Source: an uncultured Muribaculaceae bacterium (GTDB taxonomy: Bacteria; Bacteroidota; Bacteroidia; Bacteroidales; Muribaculaceae). From it: 25,556 bases of DNA. The notes under the pieces were generated by a model, which was not told where the DNA came from, searched no databases, and was given only the letters and a program-made list of their open reading frames with translations. The DNA lies in the NCBI GenBank assembly GCA_910583525.1, contig CAJTXL010000035.1, positions 1 through 25,556 on the forward strand, read 5' to 3'. Positions within the stretch are counted from its first letter, which is position 1. Every line of letters begins with the position of its first letter. The position numbers and the translations under genes were made by a program. Positions 16,314 through 24,581 of this stretch are shown here, in pieces.

Positions 16314-17654
16314 TTATCGGCGTCTTTGTTGGCGCATCTGGCGCATCATCTGTGCCGGGTTGGAACCCATGGTGCTTACCTGATGCATCATTTTGCGTAT
16401 CTGGTCGAATTGTTTGAGCAGGCGGTTCACATCCTGTACTTTTGTGCCAGAGCCGTTGGCGATGCGCTGCACGCGAGTGCCGCGGATGCAGTCGGGGTGT
16501 TCGCGCTCATAGGGCGTCATCGACATTATTATAGCCTCTATGCCTTTGAAGGCGTTGTTGTCGATGTCGATGTCTTTGATGGCTTTGCCGACTCCCGGTA
16601 TCATCGCAGCCAAATCTTTGATGTTGCCCATCTTTTTGATTTGGTTGATTTGCTTGAGGAAGTCGGTGAATGTGAATTGGTTCTTTCGCAGTTTCTTGGC
16701 AAGTTCTTCGGCCTCTTTTTCGTCGTATTGCGCCTGGGCTTTTTCGACAAGCGACACAATGTCGCCCATGCCGAGAATGCGGTCGGCCATACGGGTGGGG
16801 TAGAAGATGTCGATTCCGTCGAGGCTTTCGCCTGTGCCGACGAACTTTATAGGCTTGTCAACAACGCTGCGGATAGACAAGGCCGCACCGCCGCGTGTGT
16901 CGCCGTCAAGTTTCGTCAGAACGACACCGCCGAAATCGAGGCGCTCGTTGAAGGTCTTGGCCGTGTTTACGGCATCCTGGCCGGTCATGGCATCGACAAC
17001 AAAGAGTATCTCGCCGGGCTGTATGGCTTTTTTGATGGCTTCGATTTCGTCCATCATCTGTTCGTCGACGGCCAGACGTCCGGCGGTATCGACAATCACC
17101 AGGTCGAAATTATGTGCCTTGGCATGTGCAACGGCACGTTTTGCTATTCCCACGGGGTCTTTAACACCGTCTTCGGTATATACGTCGACGCCGATAGAAT
17201 CGGCGAGCACCTTGAGCTGGTCGATGGCGGCCGGGCGGTAGACGTCGCAAGCCACAAGTAGCGGACGCATGTTCTTATCGCCTTTGAGTTTCTTGGCGAG
17301 TTTACCGGTAAACGTCGTCTTACCCGAACCTTGCAGACCCGACATGAGTATGATGGCCGGTTTTCCGCTGAGCGTCAATGGTGTGGCGTCGCCTCCCATC
17401 AGCGAGGCCAGTTCGTCGTGGACGATTTTCACCATCAACTCGCCCGGTTTGATGGCGTTGATGACGTTTTGGCCGAGGGCTTTCTGCTTTACGGTATCGG
17501 TGAATGTCTTGGCGACTTTATAGTTTACGTCGGCGTCGATGAGCGCGCGGCGCACGTCTTTGAGCGTTTCGGCGACGTTGATTTCGGTAATGCGTCCCTG
17601 TCCTTTCAGAAGCTTGAAGCTGCGCTCAAGGCGGTCGCTTAGTTTTTCAAACAT
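16314..17654 (-). CDS. ffh: Signal recognition particle protein Ffh (SRP54)
   Basis: The SRP GTPase binds signal sequences and 4.5S RNA and delivers ribosomes to FtsY at the membrane. The 446-residue protein has the N domain (1-95) and the G domain with GLQGSGKTT (106-114), DVYRPAAIDQL (137-147), DTAGR (189-193) and TKLDGDTRGG (247-256). The M domain follows (about 300-435), with the RNA-binding helix near RGTRVQRIANGSG and a Met-rich tail MMRQMRQQRRR. It follows panD by 37 nt and precedes folD by 22 nt. Nothing in sequence or length is unusual. Confidence 0.98.
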   Translation of the reverse strand: MFEKLSDRLERSFKLLKGQGRITEINVAETLKDVRRALIDADVNYKVAKTFTDTVKQKALGQNVINAIKPGELMVKIVHDELASLMGGDATPLTLSGKPAIILMSGLQGSGKTTFTGKLAKKLKGDKNMRPLLVACDVYRPAAIDQLKVLADSIGVDVYTEDGVKDPVGIAKRAVAHAKAHNFDLVIVDTAGRLAVDEQMMDEIEAIKKAIQPGEILFVVDAMTGQDAVNTAKTFNERLDFGGVVLTKLDGDTRGGAALSIRSVVDKPIKFVGTGESLDGIDIFYPTRMADRILGMGDIVSLVEKAQAQYDEKEAEELAKKLRKNQFTFTDFLKQINQIKKMGNIKDLAAMIPGVGKAIKDIDIDNNAFKGIEAIIMSMTPYEREHPDCIRGTRVQRIANGSGTKVQDVNRLLKQFDQIRKMMHQVSTMGSNPAQMMRQMRQQRRR

Positions 17655-17691
17655 ATGTTATGCGGTGTCTTTTTTTGTGGAAGTATGGTCG

Positions 17692-18045
17692 TCAGTCGAC
17701 GAGTTTGTTTGTGGCTGTGTCGGGAAATATGACGGTGGGCTTGAACGTGCGTGCTTCGTCGGGCGTCATTGTGGCATAGCTCATTATTATCACGATGTCG
17801 CCGGGCTGTACCAGGCGTGCCGCCGCGCCGTTGAGGCATATAGTGCCTTTGCCTCTTTCGCCGGCAATGGTGTATGTGTCGAGGCGTGCGCCGTTGTTGT
17901 TGTTGACTATGTAGACGCGCTCGCCGGGTATGATGCCGGCTGCGTCGAGAAGGTCTTCGTCGATGGTTATGCTGCCTATATAGTCGAGCCGGGCTTCGGT
18001 CACCGTAACCCGGTGGATTTTTGATTTCAGTACTTCAATAAACAT
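17692..18045 (-). CDS. panD: Aspartate 1-decarboxylase
   Basis: PanD makes beta-alanine from L-aspartate for pantothenate and coenzyme A. The 117-residue pro-enzyme shows the self-cleavage site YIGS with G24-S25, where Ser25 becomes the pyruvoyl group. Other signature stretches are KSKIHRVTVTEARLDY (8-23), the conserved K9, NGAAARLVQPGD and IIMSYA. The gene begins one nucleotide after panC ends, so the two are translated together. Together with PanC it supplies beta-alanine and joins it to pantoate. Confidence 0.98.
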   Translation of the reverse strand: MFIEVLKSKIHRVTVTEARLDYIGSITIDEDLLDAAGIIPGERVYIVNNNNGARLDTYTIAGERGKGTICLNGAAARLVQPGDIVIIMSYATMTPDEARTFKPTVIFPDTATNKLVD

Positions 18046-18046
18046 C

Positions 18047-18895
18047 TCAGTAACGTATATTGTCGATTAGGCGGACGCCGCCGCAGTAGACCGTGGCGCA
18101 CCCTACGCTTCCGTGTTCGCCGGCTTCTGCCCAGCTGTTTACGGGCTGCATGGTCTTTGCATCGACTATTTGGAAATATTCGGCATCGAGACCCTCGACA
18201 TCGTTGATAGCAGCTTCTGTGGCAGCCGCAACTTCGAGAGGCGATGCTCCATGGGCTTTAAGGTCGAGGCTTGATAATAGTATTTCGCGAATTTTCGGGG
18301 CAATCTGCCGCGCTTCGGGCGAGAGGCGCACGTTGCGCGACGACAGCGCAAGACCGTCGGCTTCGCGCACGATGGGGCAGGGCACTATTTCGAGGTCGAA
18401 ACCTTCGATTTCGACCATGCGGCGGATGACGGCTATCTGCTGGAAGTCTTTTTCGCCGAAGTAGGCGCGTGTGGGGCGAGCCATAGCGAAAAGTTTGCTT
18501 ACAATCTGTGCCACGCCGTTGAAATGGCCCGGGCGCATTGCGCCTTCCATTACTTCGGCCACGGGGCCGAGGTCGAATACGCGAGTATCGGTTTCGGGAT
18601 ATATTTCGTCGACCGAAGGGATGAATGCGTAATCGACGCCGCAGTCTTCGAGCATGCGGCAGTCGGCTTCTTCGGTGCGCGGATATGTGCGCAGGTCGTC
18701 GGGGTTGTTGAATTGTGTGGGGTTGACGAACACGCTGACTACGACGATGTCGTTGTCGGCACGGGCACGTTCGACCAAAGAGCGGTGTCCGGCATGCAGG
18801 GCGCCCATTGTCGGCACCAGTCCTATGCTTTTGCCTGCGTCACGGGCGGTGTCGGTGACTTCGCCAAGACGTTTTACTGTACGGATTATTTCCAT
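18047..18895 (-). CDS. panC: Pantothenate synthetase (pantoate-beta-alanine ligase)
   Basis: PanC joins pantoate and beta-alanine through a pantoyl-adenylate using ATP. The 282-residue length is typical. Visible motifs are VPTMGALHAGHRSL (27-40, HxGH-type nucleotide site), VFVNPTQFNNPDDL (55-68), YFGEKDFQQ (145-153) and ALSSRNVRL (183-191, KMSKS-like). The ATG at 18895 lies about 20 nt after the predicted transcription start of a consensus promoter. It is the first gene of a seven-gene minus-strand run that continues with panD and ffh. Confidence 0.98.
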   Translation of the reverse strand: MEIIRTVKRLGEVTDTARDAGKSIGLVPTMGALHAGHRSLVERARADNDIVVVSVFVNPTQFNNPDDLRTYPRTEEADCRMLEDCGVDYAFIPSVDEIYPETDTRVFDLGPVAEVMEGAMRPGHFNGVAQIVSKLFAMARPTRAYFGEKDFQQIAVIRRMVEIEGFDLEIVPCPIVREADGLALSSRNVRLSPEARQIAPKIREILLSSLDLKAHGASPLEVAAATEAAINDVEGLDAEYFQIVDAKTMQPVNSWAEAGEHGSVGCATVYCGGVRLIDNIRY

Positions 18896-18918
18896 TCTAC
18901 AAGCTTGTTTTCAGGCTG

Positions 18919-18950
18919 CAAAATTAAGCATTTATAATAAGACTGCCAAA
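18919..18950 (-). promoter_or_regulatory. Consensus Bacteroidetes promoter for the panC-panD-ffh run
   Basis: On the minus strand TTTG (18950-18947) and TAATTTTG (18926-18919) are separated by exactly 20 nt, a perfect match to the TTTG-N19-21-TAnnTTTG consensus of the Bacteroidetes primary sigma factor. The predicted start near 18914 gives a leader of about 20 nt before panC. Confidence 0.75.
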
Positions 18951-18974
18951 CTATTGTTCGCCAAGTATACGTTG

Positions 18975-20561
18975 TCAGAGTTTCTCGAAACGCGGCAGAC
19001 GGTCGAGCGGCGCCTCGACCCTTATTGTGCGTCCGCCTTTGTAGACTTTGCCGTTTTCGTCGCGCCACTTTCCTTTGGGCAACTTCACTGAACGGTGTCC
19101 CGAGCCGTCTGCTACGGGAGCCACAAGGTAGCGGTCGCCAAGCATATATTGGTCAGAAACCTCTTCAAACCCTTCGTGGGGGAACATGTATGCCATATGG
19201 CGCACGATGGGTTCGCCTGTGGCTGCGGTCTTTTCGGCCATGGCTATGATATAGTCGCCGAGTTCTTTGTGCAGAAGGGCGTAGCGGCGGCATATCTCAA
19301 GTTCATCGTCATTGAGCACTCGCCATGGGGCTACAGAAAACTGCATTATCGGCATCATGGCGTGTATCTGGCACGAGCGCAGCATAAGCGACGCGTCGAA
19401 ATCTTTCTCGTCGACATCGAGAAAACTCGTGTATTCGCCTCCGCCTACCATGTCGGGGCAAGAATAGGAATGACCCAAAAGAGCAGCGGCGAGCATCGAA
19501 GGGACAAGGGCTTTGACTCCGGCCCATGAGTAGCCTTTGTCGCAGAGACGCTGCACCAAAGGCCGGTTTCCCGACTTCCAGCATGCGCGCAATTCGTTAT
19601 ACGGGAATTTTTCGGCGAGCTGTGCCCATAAAAGCGTCTGTTCTGGTCCGTACGATTTGTTGTCGAATACCTTGACGGTGCCGTCTGTATAATATCCGGT
19701 GTCTCCGGCATCGAACTTGAAGCCGTCGATGCCGTATTTCTCCTGTAGATGTCTGAATTTGTCGCAAAGATATGCGTTTGCTTCGGGATTGCTAAGGTCG
19801 AAGCAGGTCGAACAGCCGTTCCACCATCTGATTGCGGCCATGTCCTCGCCGTCGGGCGTTTTTATGAGATAGGACTTTTCGTGCAGGTCTCGCGCTTCTT
19901 TGCTGTCGGGCGAGATGAACGGGCATACCCATAGCATCACCTTGAAGCCCATGGAGTGGAGACTGTCGACCATGGCTTTCGGCGAATGGAAGCGGCCTTG
20001 GTGGAATTCCCATATGCCGTAATCCTGCTGCCAGTTGTCGTCAATCATGAGTATTCCGGGCGGAAAGCCGTGGTCGATGATTGCCTTGGCATATTTGAGG
20101 ATGTCGTCCTGATTTTGGTCGTACATCAGCTCAATCCATGTGTTGTAGACAGGTGCCGAAAAGAACTCCTTCGGCGGTATTCCGCCTTGTGGCGGAAAAT
20201 GCTTTGCGCAAGCGGCCATGTAGGCTCCTCTGAGGCTGTTTTCGGCAGCTTGTTCTATATTGATTTGGCCTTCGTCGGTTTTCACATGAAGCCCTGTGCT
20301 GTCGATGCTGAAACGCATCGGGCTGTCCGACCATATATAGCGGCCTTTGTTCGACAGCAACAGTGGTGCGGTTTGGTTGCTGTAGTTTTTGCTTGATAGG
20401 TCGTATATGGTTTCAGAGGCGTCGAAGGGCATCTTTGTGCCGAGGTTTGTGGCGGCTCCCCACCATTTTTCGCCGGCGAGGTTTGCCACGTTTTGCTGTC
20501 TTTGCCCCCAAGAGGCAAACATGGTGAGTGCCAAGAAATATGTAATCAGTAGTTTCTTCAT
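18975..20561 (-). CDS. Secreted glycoside hydrolase family 31 protein (alpha-glycosidase)
   Basis: The 528-residue protein has a signal peptide (about 1-20, MFASWGQ) and a GH31-type TIM barrel (about 135-430). The nucleophile candidate is D284 in GIDGFKFDAGD. The strand motif GHSYSCPDMVGGGEY (D370) corresponds to the GFxFWSHDIGG motif of YicI-type enzymes. Placing the acid/base residue at the same 29-residue offset points to D341 in RLCDKGYSW. Earlier barrel motifs are YNTWIEL and MIDDNWQQ (172-179). It is shorter than classical GH31 alpha-glucosidases, with a small N-terminal beta domain and a short C-terminal one. Specificity cannot be assigned. No SusC/SusD genes accompany it; it follows mltG by 16 nt. 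Confidence 0.85.
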   Translation of the reverse strand: MKKLLITYFLALTMFASWGQRQQNVANLAGEKWWGAATNLGTKMPFDASETIYDLSSKNYSNQTAPLLLSNKGRYIWSDSPMRFSIDSTGLHVKTDEGQINIEQAAENSLRGAYMAACAKHFPPQGGIPPKEFFSAPVYNTWIELMYDQNQDDILKYAKAIIDHGFPPGILMIDDNWQQDYGIWEFHQGRFHSPKAMVDSLHSMGFKVMLWVCPFISPDSKEARDLHEKSYLIKTPDGEDMAAIRWWNGCSTCFDLSNPEANAYLCDKFRHLQEKYGIDGFKFDAGDTGYYTDGTVKVFDNKSYGPEQTLLWAQLAEKFPYNELRACWKSGNRPLVQRLCDKGYSWAGVKALVPSMLAAALLGHSYSCPDMVGGGEYTSFLDVDEKDFDASLMLRSCQIHAMMPIMQFSVAPWRVLNDDELEICRRYALLHKELGDYIIAMAEKTAATGEPIVRHMAYMFPHEGFEEVSDQYMLGDRYLVAPVADGSGHRSVKLPKGKWRDENGKVYKGGRTIRVEAPLDRLPRFEKL

Positions 20562-20577
20562 AAGCGGTTGTTTTTAG

Positions 20578-21588
20578 CTATCTGATGCCCCGGGCATCGA
20601 GTGTGCGGTGGTAGCGTGCCGCGTTTATGCGGTGACGGTTGTAGTCGGAAGCGAAGTCGTGGTAGCCTGAGAAATCGCTTTTTGCGCACATGTAGAGATA
20701 GTCGTGCTGAGGTGCGTCGAGTACGGCTTCGAGCGACAGCGGTTCGACTATGCGGATAGGGCCGGGAGGAAGCCCGGTGTGTTTGTAGGTGTTGTAAGGA
20801 GAGTCGAGCCCGAACAACTTGCCGGTCACTCTTTTTATCGCGAAGTCTTTTACGGCGAATTTCAGGGTAGGGTCGGCTTGCAGCGGCATATGACGGGCTA
20901 TGCGGTTCAGGTATAGCCTTGCCACGGTCGGCCTCTCGTCGAGGCGTGCCGTCTCTTCCTCTATGATAGAGGCGAGTGTGTGCACCTCGTTTGGCGTAAG
21001 ACCCATTTTACGTGCTTTGGCGGTCTTTTCTTCGTCCCAGAACTTGTCGCGATGGTTTGCGAGGACTTCTATCACGTGAGCCGGGCTTGCCGTCCAGTAG
21101 AACTCGTATGTGTCGGGCAGTATTGCCGCTTGGTATTCGGGGTATTTGTAGCCGCGGGCTTTGAGTGTGCTTTCGGCAGCAAGCATGAAGGCTACAGAGT
21201 CGAACTCCATGATTTGTGATGCCCTTGCTGCCACATCTTCGAGGAAACGCATATTGTTGAATGTAAAGCGTACGGGAGTCTGTCGACCTTTCACTATGTT
21301 GCGTGACGCTTTGAGCGCTGTCGTGCCGTTCTCAATCAGATAGGAACCGTGGGATGCTGCCGCATTTCCGCCTTGTAACGACCATAGCACGGCCACTTTC
21401 GAACCGAAATCTTTGCCCAAAGCGTCGGTCATGATTTTTTTTACGTCATCGTCGCCGGTGCCCCGGGGAATTTCCACCCTGACGTTTTCATAGTTATATT
21501 CAGCGAACAATAGCTCATAGGCATACGCCGCGGCACATATAAGGATGATTATGATTGATGCGATTAGAATGTAGTTCTTTTTTTTCAT
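20578..21588 (-). CDS. mltG: Endolytic murein transglycosylase MltG
   Basis: MltG is an inner-membrane enzyme that cleaves nascent glycan strands and helps set their length. A single N-terminal membrane helix (about 6-28) is followed by a periplasmic region. The YceG domain contains AAILPDTYEFYW (154-165) and the catalytic stretch LASIIEEETA, with E210 equivalent to the essential Glu of Escherichia coli MltG. It continues with RPTVARLYLNR, PLQADPTLKFA, YNTYKHTGLPPGPI and SGYHDFASDYNRH. The 336-residue length is normal. It lies 12 nt after the AI-2E-type permease gene. In many bacteria mltG sits beside pabC or tmk; here it does not. Confidence 0.95.
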   Translation of the reverse strand: MKKKNYILIASIIIILICAAAYAYELLFAEYNYENVRVEIPRGTGDDDVKKIMTDALGKDFGSKVAVLWSLQGGNAAASHGSYLIENGTTALKASRNIVKGRQTPVRFTFNNMRFLEDVAARASQIMEFDSVAFMLAAESTLKARGYKYPEYQAAILPDTYEFYWTASPAHVIEVLANHRDKFWDEEKTAKARKMGLTPNEVHTLASIIEEETARLDERPTVARLYLNRIARHMPLQADPTLKFAVKDFAIKRVTGKLFGLDSPYNTYKHTGLPPGPIRIVEPLSLEAVLDAPQHDYLYMCAKSDFSGYHDFASDYNRHRINAARYHRTLDARGIR

Positions 21589-21600
21589 TGGATATACAGG

Positions 21601-22770
21601 TCAGTCGGGTGTTTCAACCATTTCTTTCAGTAAATCGTGGTCTTGCTTGTGCTGCGAAGGTGTTTCGCCGTCTTCGCGGCTCGATATGTAGAGGTCGTAG
21701 TACGCCAAAAGCAGTGTTGTGAGCGGCAGGGCTATAATAAGGCCTATGAAGCCCATAAGTGTGCCCCATACCGATAGCGAAAGCAGGATGATGGCAGGGT
21801 TCAGACCCATTGCCTTGCCCATGATTTTGGGGGTGAGGATGAGGTCCTGGATGCATTGCACTATTACATACACGGCCATAGCCGCCCACCAGATATGCCA
21901 GAAGTCGGTGTTGCCGTCGACCGATACGACGAGGCATAGCAGGGTAGTGGGGACGAGTGAAATAAGTTGCAGGTAGGGCACCATGTTGAGCAAACCTATG
22001 AACAGGCCGAGGACTATTGCCATAGGCAGACCTATGATGCTGAAGCCTATGCAGAACATTATTCCGACAAGCGAGGCCACCAATGCCTGGCCGCGGAAGT
22101 AATGGTTCATCGACGTTTTGATATCGTTTGCTATGCGGTAGGCTGTGGTTCGGTATTTGGGCGGCACCATGCGTTTGAAGCCTTTGAGCAGCCGTTCGTA
22201 GTCGAGCATGATGAATACGACATACAACAGCACCACGAACCAGTTGAATATTCCTAATACGATGTCATATCCGCCGGATATAAAAGTGCCGAGCGTGTCG
22301 AGTATTGTGCGCAGGTCCTGTCGGGTCAGCTCACGCGAGATGGTGGCGAAGTCGATATTGTTGCGGAGATATTCGTGCAGCGATGCCGGAATAAACGCTA
22401 TTTCGGAGCCGCTTTCGGAGTAGTGTGCTACAAAATCGGCTACCTGGTGCATCTCTTTGACTATCGACGGCACGATGAACACCGACGCGGCCGTGAGCAC
22501 GAGCACGCATTCGAACAGTGTCATCATTATCGGTAGCCAGCGTTTTTTTACGCCGAGAAGCCGTTTGTTGTACTGCACGAACGGCTCAAGCATATACGCT
22601 ATCAGCCATGCCACCAGAAAAGGAAGCAGAACGGAGCGGAGAATGCCCACAATCCATACTGCGGCAGCTATGCTGCCTATTGTGATGAGGAGGCGTACTA
22701 CGCGGTCGAAAGTGAACGGCCTGCTCATGTGGGGGCCTGTAGGATGATAAAGCGGTTCGTTGTCTGTCAT
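21601..22770 (-). CDS. AI-2E family transporter (YdiK/PerM-like membrane protein)
   Basis: The 389-residue polytopic protein belongs to PF01594. The N-terminal pair of hydrophobic helices (about 28-62) ends LVAWLIAYMLEPFVQYNKR, a family hallmark. A central soluble segment (about 105-215) is followed by a helix bundle with the typical LGLFIGLLNMVPYLQLIS (about 254-271). The terminal helices contain LNPAIILLSLSVWGTLMGFIG. Despite the family name, members include exporters of autoinducer-2 and sodium/proton antiporters, so substrate is open. The hydrophilic C-terminal tail (about 372-389) is acidic. The gene heads the unit with mltG and GH31, starting about 30 nt after the predicted transcription start. 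Confidence 0.9.
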   Translation of the reverse strand: MTDNEPLYHPTGPHMSRPFTFDRVVRLLITIGSIAAAVWIVGILRSVLLPFLVAWLIAYMLEPFVQYNKRLLGVKKRWLPIMMTLFECVLVLTAASVFIVPSIVKEMHQVADFVAHYSESGSEIAFIPASLHEYLRNNIDFATISRELTRQDLRTILDTLGTFISGGYDIVLGIFNWFVVLLYVVFIMLDYERLLKGFKRMVPPKYRTTAYRIANDIKTSMNHYFRGQALVASLVGIMFCIGFSIIGLPMAIVLGLFIGLLNMVPYLQLISLVPTTLLCLVVSVDGNTDFWHIWWAAMAVYVIVQCIQDLILTPKIMGKAMGLNPAIILLSLSVWGTLMGFIGLIIALPLTTLLLAYYDLYISSREDGETPSQHKQDHDLLKEMVETPD

Positions 22771-22804
22771 AAGGTTTTGCCGGCGAGAGTGTCTAAGGCG
22801 AAGC

Positions 22805-22836
22805 CAAAATTAGCAAAAAGCGTCGACTGCGGCAAA
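22805..22836 (-). promoter_or_regulatory. Consensus Bacteroidetes promoter for the AI-2E permease-mltG-GH31 unit
   Basis: On the minus strand TTTG (22836-22833) and TAATTTTG (22812-22805) are spaced by exactly 20 nt, the same -7 octamer and spacing as upstream of panC. The predicted start near 22800 leaves a leader of about 30 nt. The element begins about ten bases beyond the end of the tonB terminator. Confidence 0.75.
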
Positions 22837-22846
22837 TGTAACATGT

Positions 22847-22891
22847 AAAAAAACAAAAAAAAGAGGCTGCGTCGTCGGGGGCGCAGCCTCT
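22847..22891 (-). terminator. Intrinsic terminator of the exbB-exbD-exbD-tonB operon
   Basis: A 10-bp perfect GC-rich stem (22891-22882 with 22871-22862; GAGGCTGCG/CGCAGCCTC core) encloses a 10-nt loop. On the minus strand it is followed by a run of Ts broken by a single G (22861-22847). It begins about 30 nt after the tonB stop codon. This is a textbook Rho-independent terminator acting leftward. Confidence 0.93.
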
Positions 22892-22920
22892 CGGGGAGGT
22901 ATGGAATTCAAAAGCGAATT

Positions 22921-23772
22921 TTACTGGAGGCGGAAGGTTACGGGGAGAGTGTAGGTAACTTTCACGGGCTGGCCGTTGTTACGGCCCGGCATCCACTTCG
23001 GCATTGCCTTGACAACGCGCAGGGCTTCCTTGTCGAGAGCCGGGTGGCGCGGACGGACAACGCGTACGTTTGTGATGGAGCCGTCTTTGCCTACGACGAA
23101 TTCAACAACTACGCGGCCTTGGACCCCTTCTTCAGAAGCAGCTGCCGGGTAGACGATGTTTTCGCCGAGCCATTTGTACATGGCGGCTTCACCACCGGGG
23201 AATTCCGGTTTCTGTTCTACCATAGCGATGCTCACAGGCTGTTCCTCTTCTACTTTCGGTGCGGCGATGACTTCTTCTTTAATTGCGATTTTGTTGAGGT
23301 CGTTAGTGCCTTCGGTGATATCGACGGCACCAACCGCAGCTTCGTTTTCAAGGACTTCTTCCTGGTTCTTGACCTGTTTGTCTTCTTCGATTTTGTCGTC
23401 TTCGACGATGAGAAGCTCGGTCACCTGCTGTTGGTTGGCAACTTCTTCGGGCGCGATGATTTCTTCGGGCTCGGGAAGCTGGAACTGTTCTTCTATCTCT
23501 TCTTCTTCAAACTCTTCTTCAGGCTCGAATGTTGCGATTTCCTGCTCGGTAGATGTCACTACCTGCTCTTCTTCGGGCTTGGCGAATACGCCTGAAACAG
23601 AAAGGATAAGAAGCACGAGTATTATGGCTACAGCAATCAGGACCGATACTATAGCTTTGGTGTGGCGCGAAATCGAGGATTCACGGAGCTTGTAGGCGCC
23701 GAAATCCTTGTTTTTGCCTTCGAACACTATGTCGCGCCACTCTCTTGAGGTTAAATCTACGTCTTTTGCCAT
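22921..23772 (-). CDS. tonB: TonB energy-transducing protein
   Basis: TonB transmits proton-motive energy from ExbB/ExbD to outer membrane TonB-dependent receptors such as SusC-type porins. The 283-residue protein has a cytoplasmic N-terminus with the Bacteroidetes-type start (REWRDIVFEGKNKDFGAYKLR, residues 10-30). One membrane helix follows (about 40-62), then a periplasmic linker (about 65-186). The TonB_C domain covers 187-283, with QKPEFPGGEAAMYKWL, YPAAASEEGVQGRVVVEF and KWMPGRNNGQPVKVTYTLPV. The linker is dominated by Glu, where enterobacterial TonB has Pro-Lys and Pro-Glu repeats. It follows the second exbD by 14 nt and ends 30 nt before a strong terminator. Confidence 0.96.
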   Translation of the reverse strand: MAKDVDLTSREWRDIVFEGKNKDFGAYKLRESSISRHTKAIVSVLIAVAIILVLLILSVSGVFAKPEEEQVVTSTEQEIATFEPEEEFEEEEIEEQFQLPEPEEIIAPEEVANQQQVTELLIVEDDKIEEDKQVKNQEEVLENEAAVGAVDITEGTNDLNKIAIKEEVIAAPKVEEEQPVSIAMVEQKPEFPGGEAAMYKWLGENIVYPAAASEEGVQGRVVVEFVVGKDGSITNVRVVRPRHPALDKEALRVVKAMPKWMPGRNNGQPVKVTYTLPVTFRLQ

Positions 23773-23786
23773 TTTGTTTCAGCTTT

Positions 23787-24569
23787 TTAAGAGTTAGTAG
23801 ATTCTTCGGCCGGAGCAGCGGCTGCTGCCGGGGCTTTAGCGCGGACTGTAGGACGGATGACGGTCTCGTTGTGAGCCTGTTCGTAGTGACGCAACAGAAG
23901 AGTGTCGCTGTGTGTCGGGAGCTCGATGCTGTAACGTGAAATCTGGTTGATGTTCATTTCGTCGATAGCATTGATAAGACCCTCGTAAGTGGTGTTGGGC
24001 CCGGGCTTGATGACGACAACAGGACGGGTTTTGAGTGAGTCGGATGCGTTCTTTTTTGCAGCCTTGTCGAACTCTTCTTTGGTGATTTCTTTGTTTTTCC
24101 ACTTGGTCTTGAGGACTTCGTATTCTTTCATCACCTGTTCGTTCTTGTTGCGGAGAATCTTACGGATACCTTGAGCCTGATGGTTCATGTTGCCGATGAA
24201 CTGTTCTTTCTTAAGGTATGCGTTCGTGCTGAATGTGGTGTCGGCGATACCTTCGTAGTAGTAGATGTTGTGTACGGTTTTACCCGTTTCTGCGTCTACG
24301 GCAGGTTTGTCGCCGTTGTACTCGGTGTCGAGTATCAGCGTGATGGCTTCAGATTGCTTTGCCTGGCTCTGCTGCTCTTTCTTGACGTCCTCGTTGGTGG
24401 GGAGCACAATCTGGAGAGTCTGCGATTTAATCATCGTTGTGCAGAGCATGAAGAATGTAATCAGAAGCATGTTCATGTCCACCATGGGGGTAAAGTCCAC
24501 ATGGATAGACATCTTTTTCTGGGCGCCTTTTTTCTTTTTGCCGCCTGAAGATTGTTCTATTTGTGCCAT
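23787..24569 (-). CDS. exbD: ExbD/TolR family proton-channel subunit, second copy (long form)
   Basis: ExbD forms the proton-driven motor with ExbB. The 260-residue protein has a basic cytoplasmic start (KKKKGAQKK) and one membrane helix with the essential Asp, D31 in FTPMVDMNMLLITFFML. A large periplasmic domain ends in the ExbD-type fold near VVIKPGPNTTYEGLINAID. Enterobacterial ExbD is about 140 residues, so roughly 120 residues are extra, including a charged helical stretch (about 135-170). The C-terminal tail is Ala-rich (APAAAAAPAE). It is 12 nt after the first exbD and 14 nt before tonB. Confidence 0.93.
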   Translation of the reverse strand: MAQIEQSSGGKKKKGAQKKMSIHVDFTPMVDMNMLLITFFMLCTTMIKSQTLQIVLPTNEDVKKEQQSQAKQSEAITLILDTEYNGDKPAVDAETGKTVHNIYYYEGIADTTFSTNAYLKKEQFIGNMNHQAQGIRKILRNKNEQVMKEYEVLKTKWKNKEITKEEFDKAAKKNASDSLKTRPVVVIKPGPNTTYEGLINAIDEMNINQISRYSIELPTHSDTLLLRHYEQAHNETVIRPTVRAKAPAAAAAPAEESTNS

Positions 24570-24581
24570 ATCTTGTTGACT

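Noticed and set aside
16218..17261. 347-codon open frame antisense to ffh and the start of folD
   Set aside because: It is a shadow of two well-supported genes with no recognisable domain or promoter.
23044..23595. Phe- and Asp-rich frame antisense to tonB
   Set aside because: It is the mirror of the Glu-codon-rich TonB linker and has no independent support.
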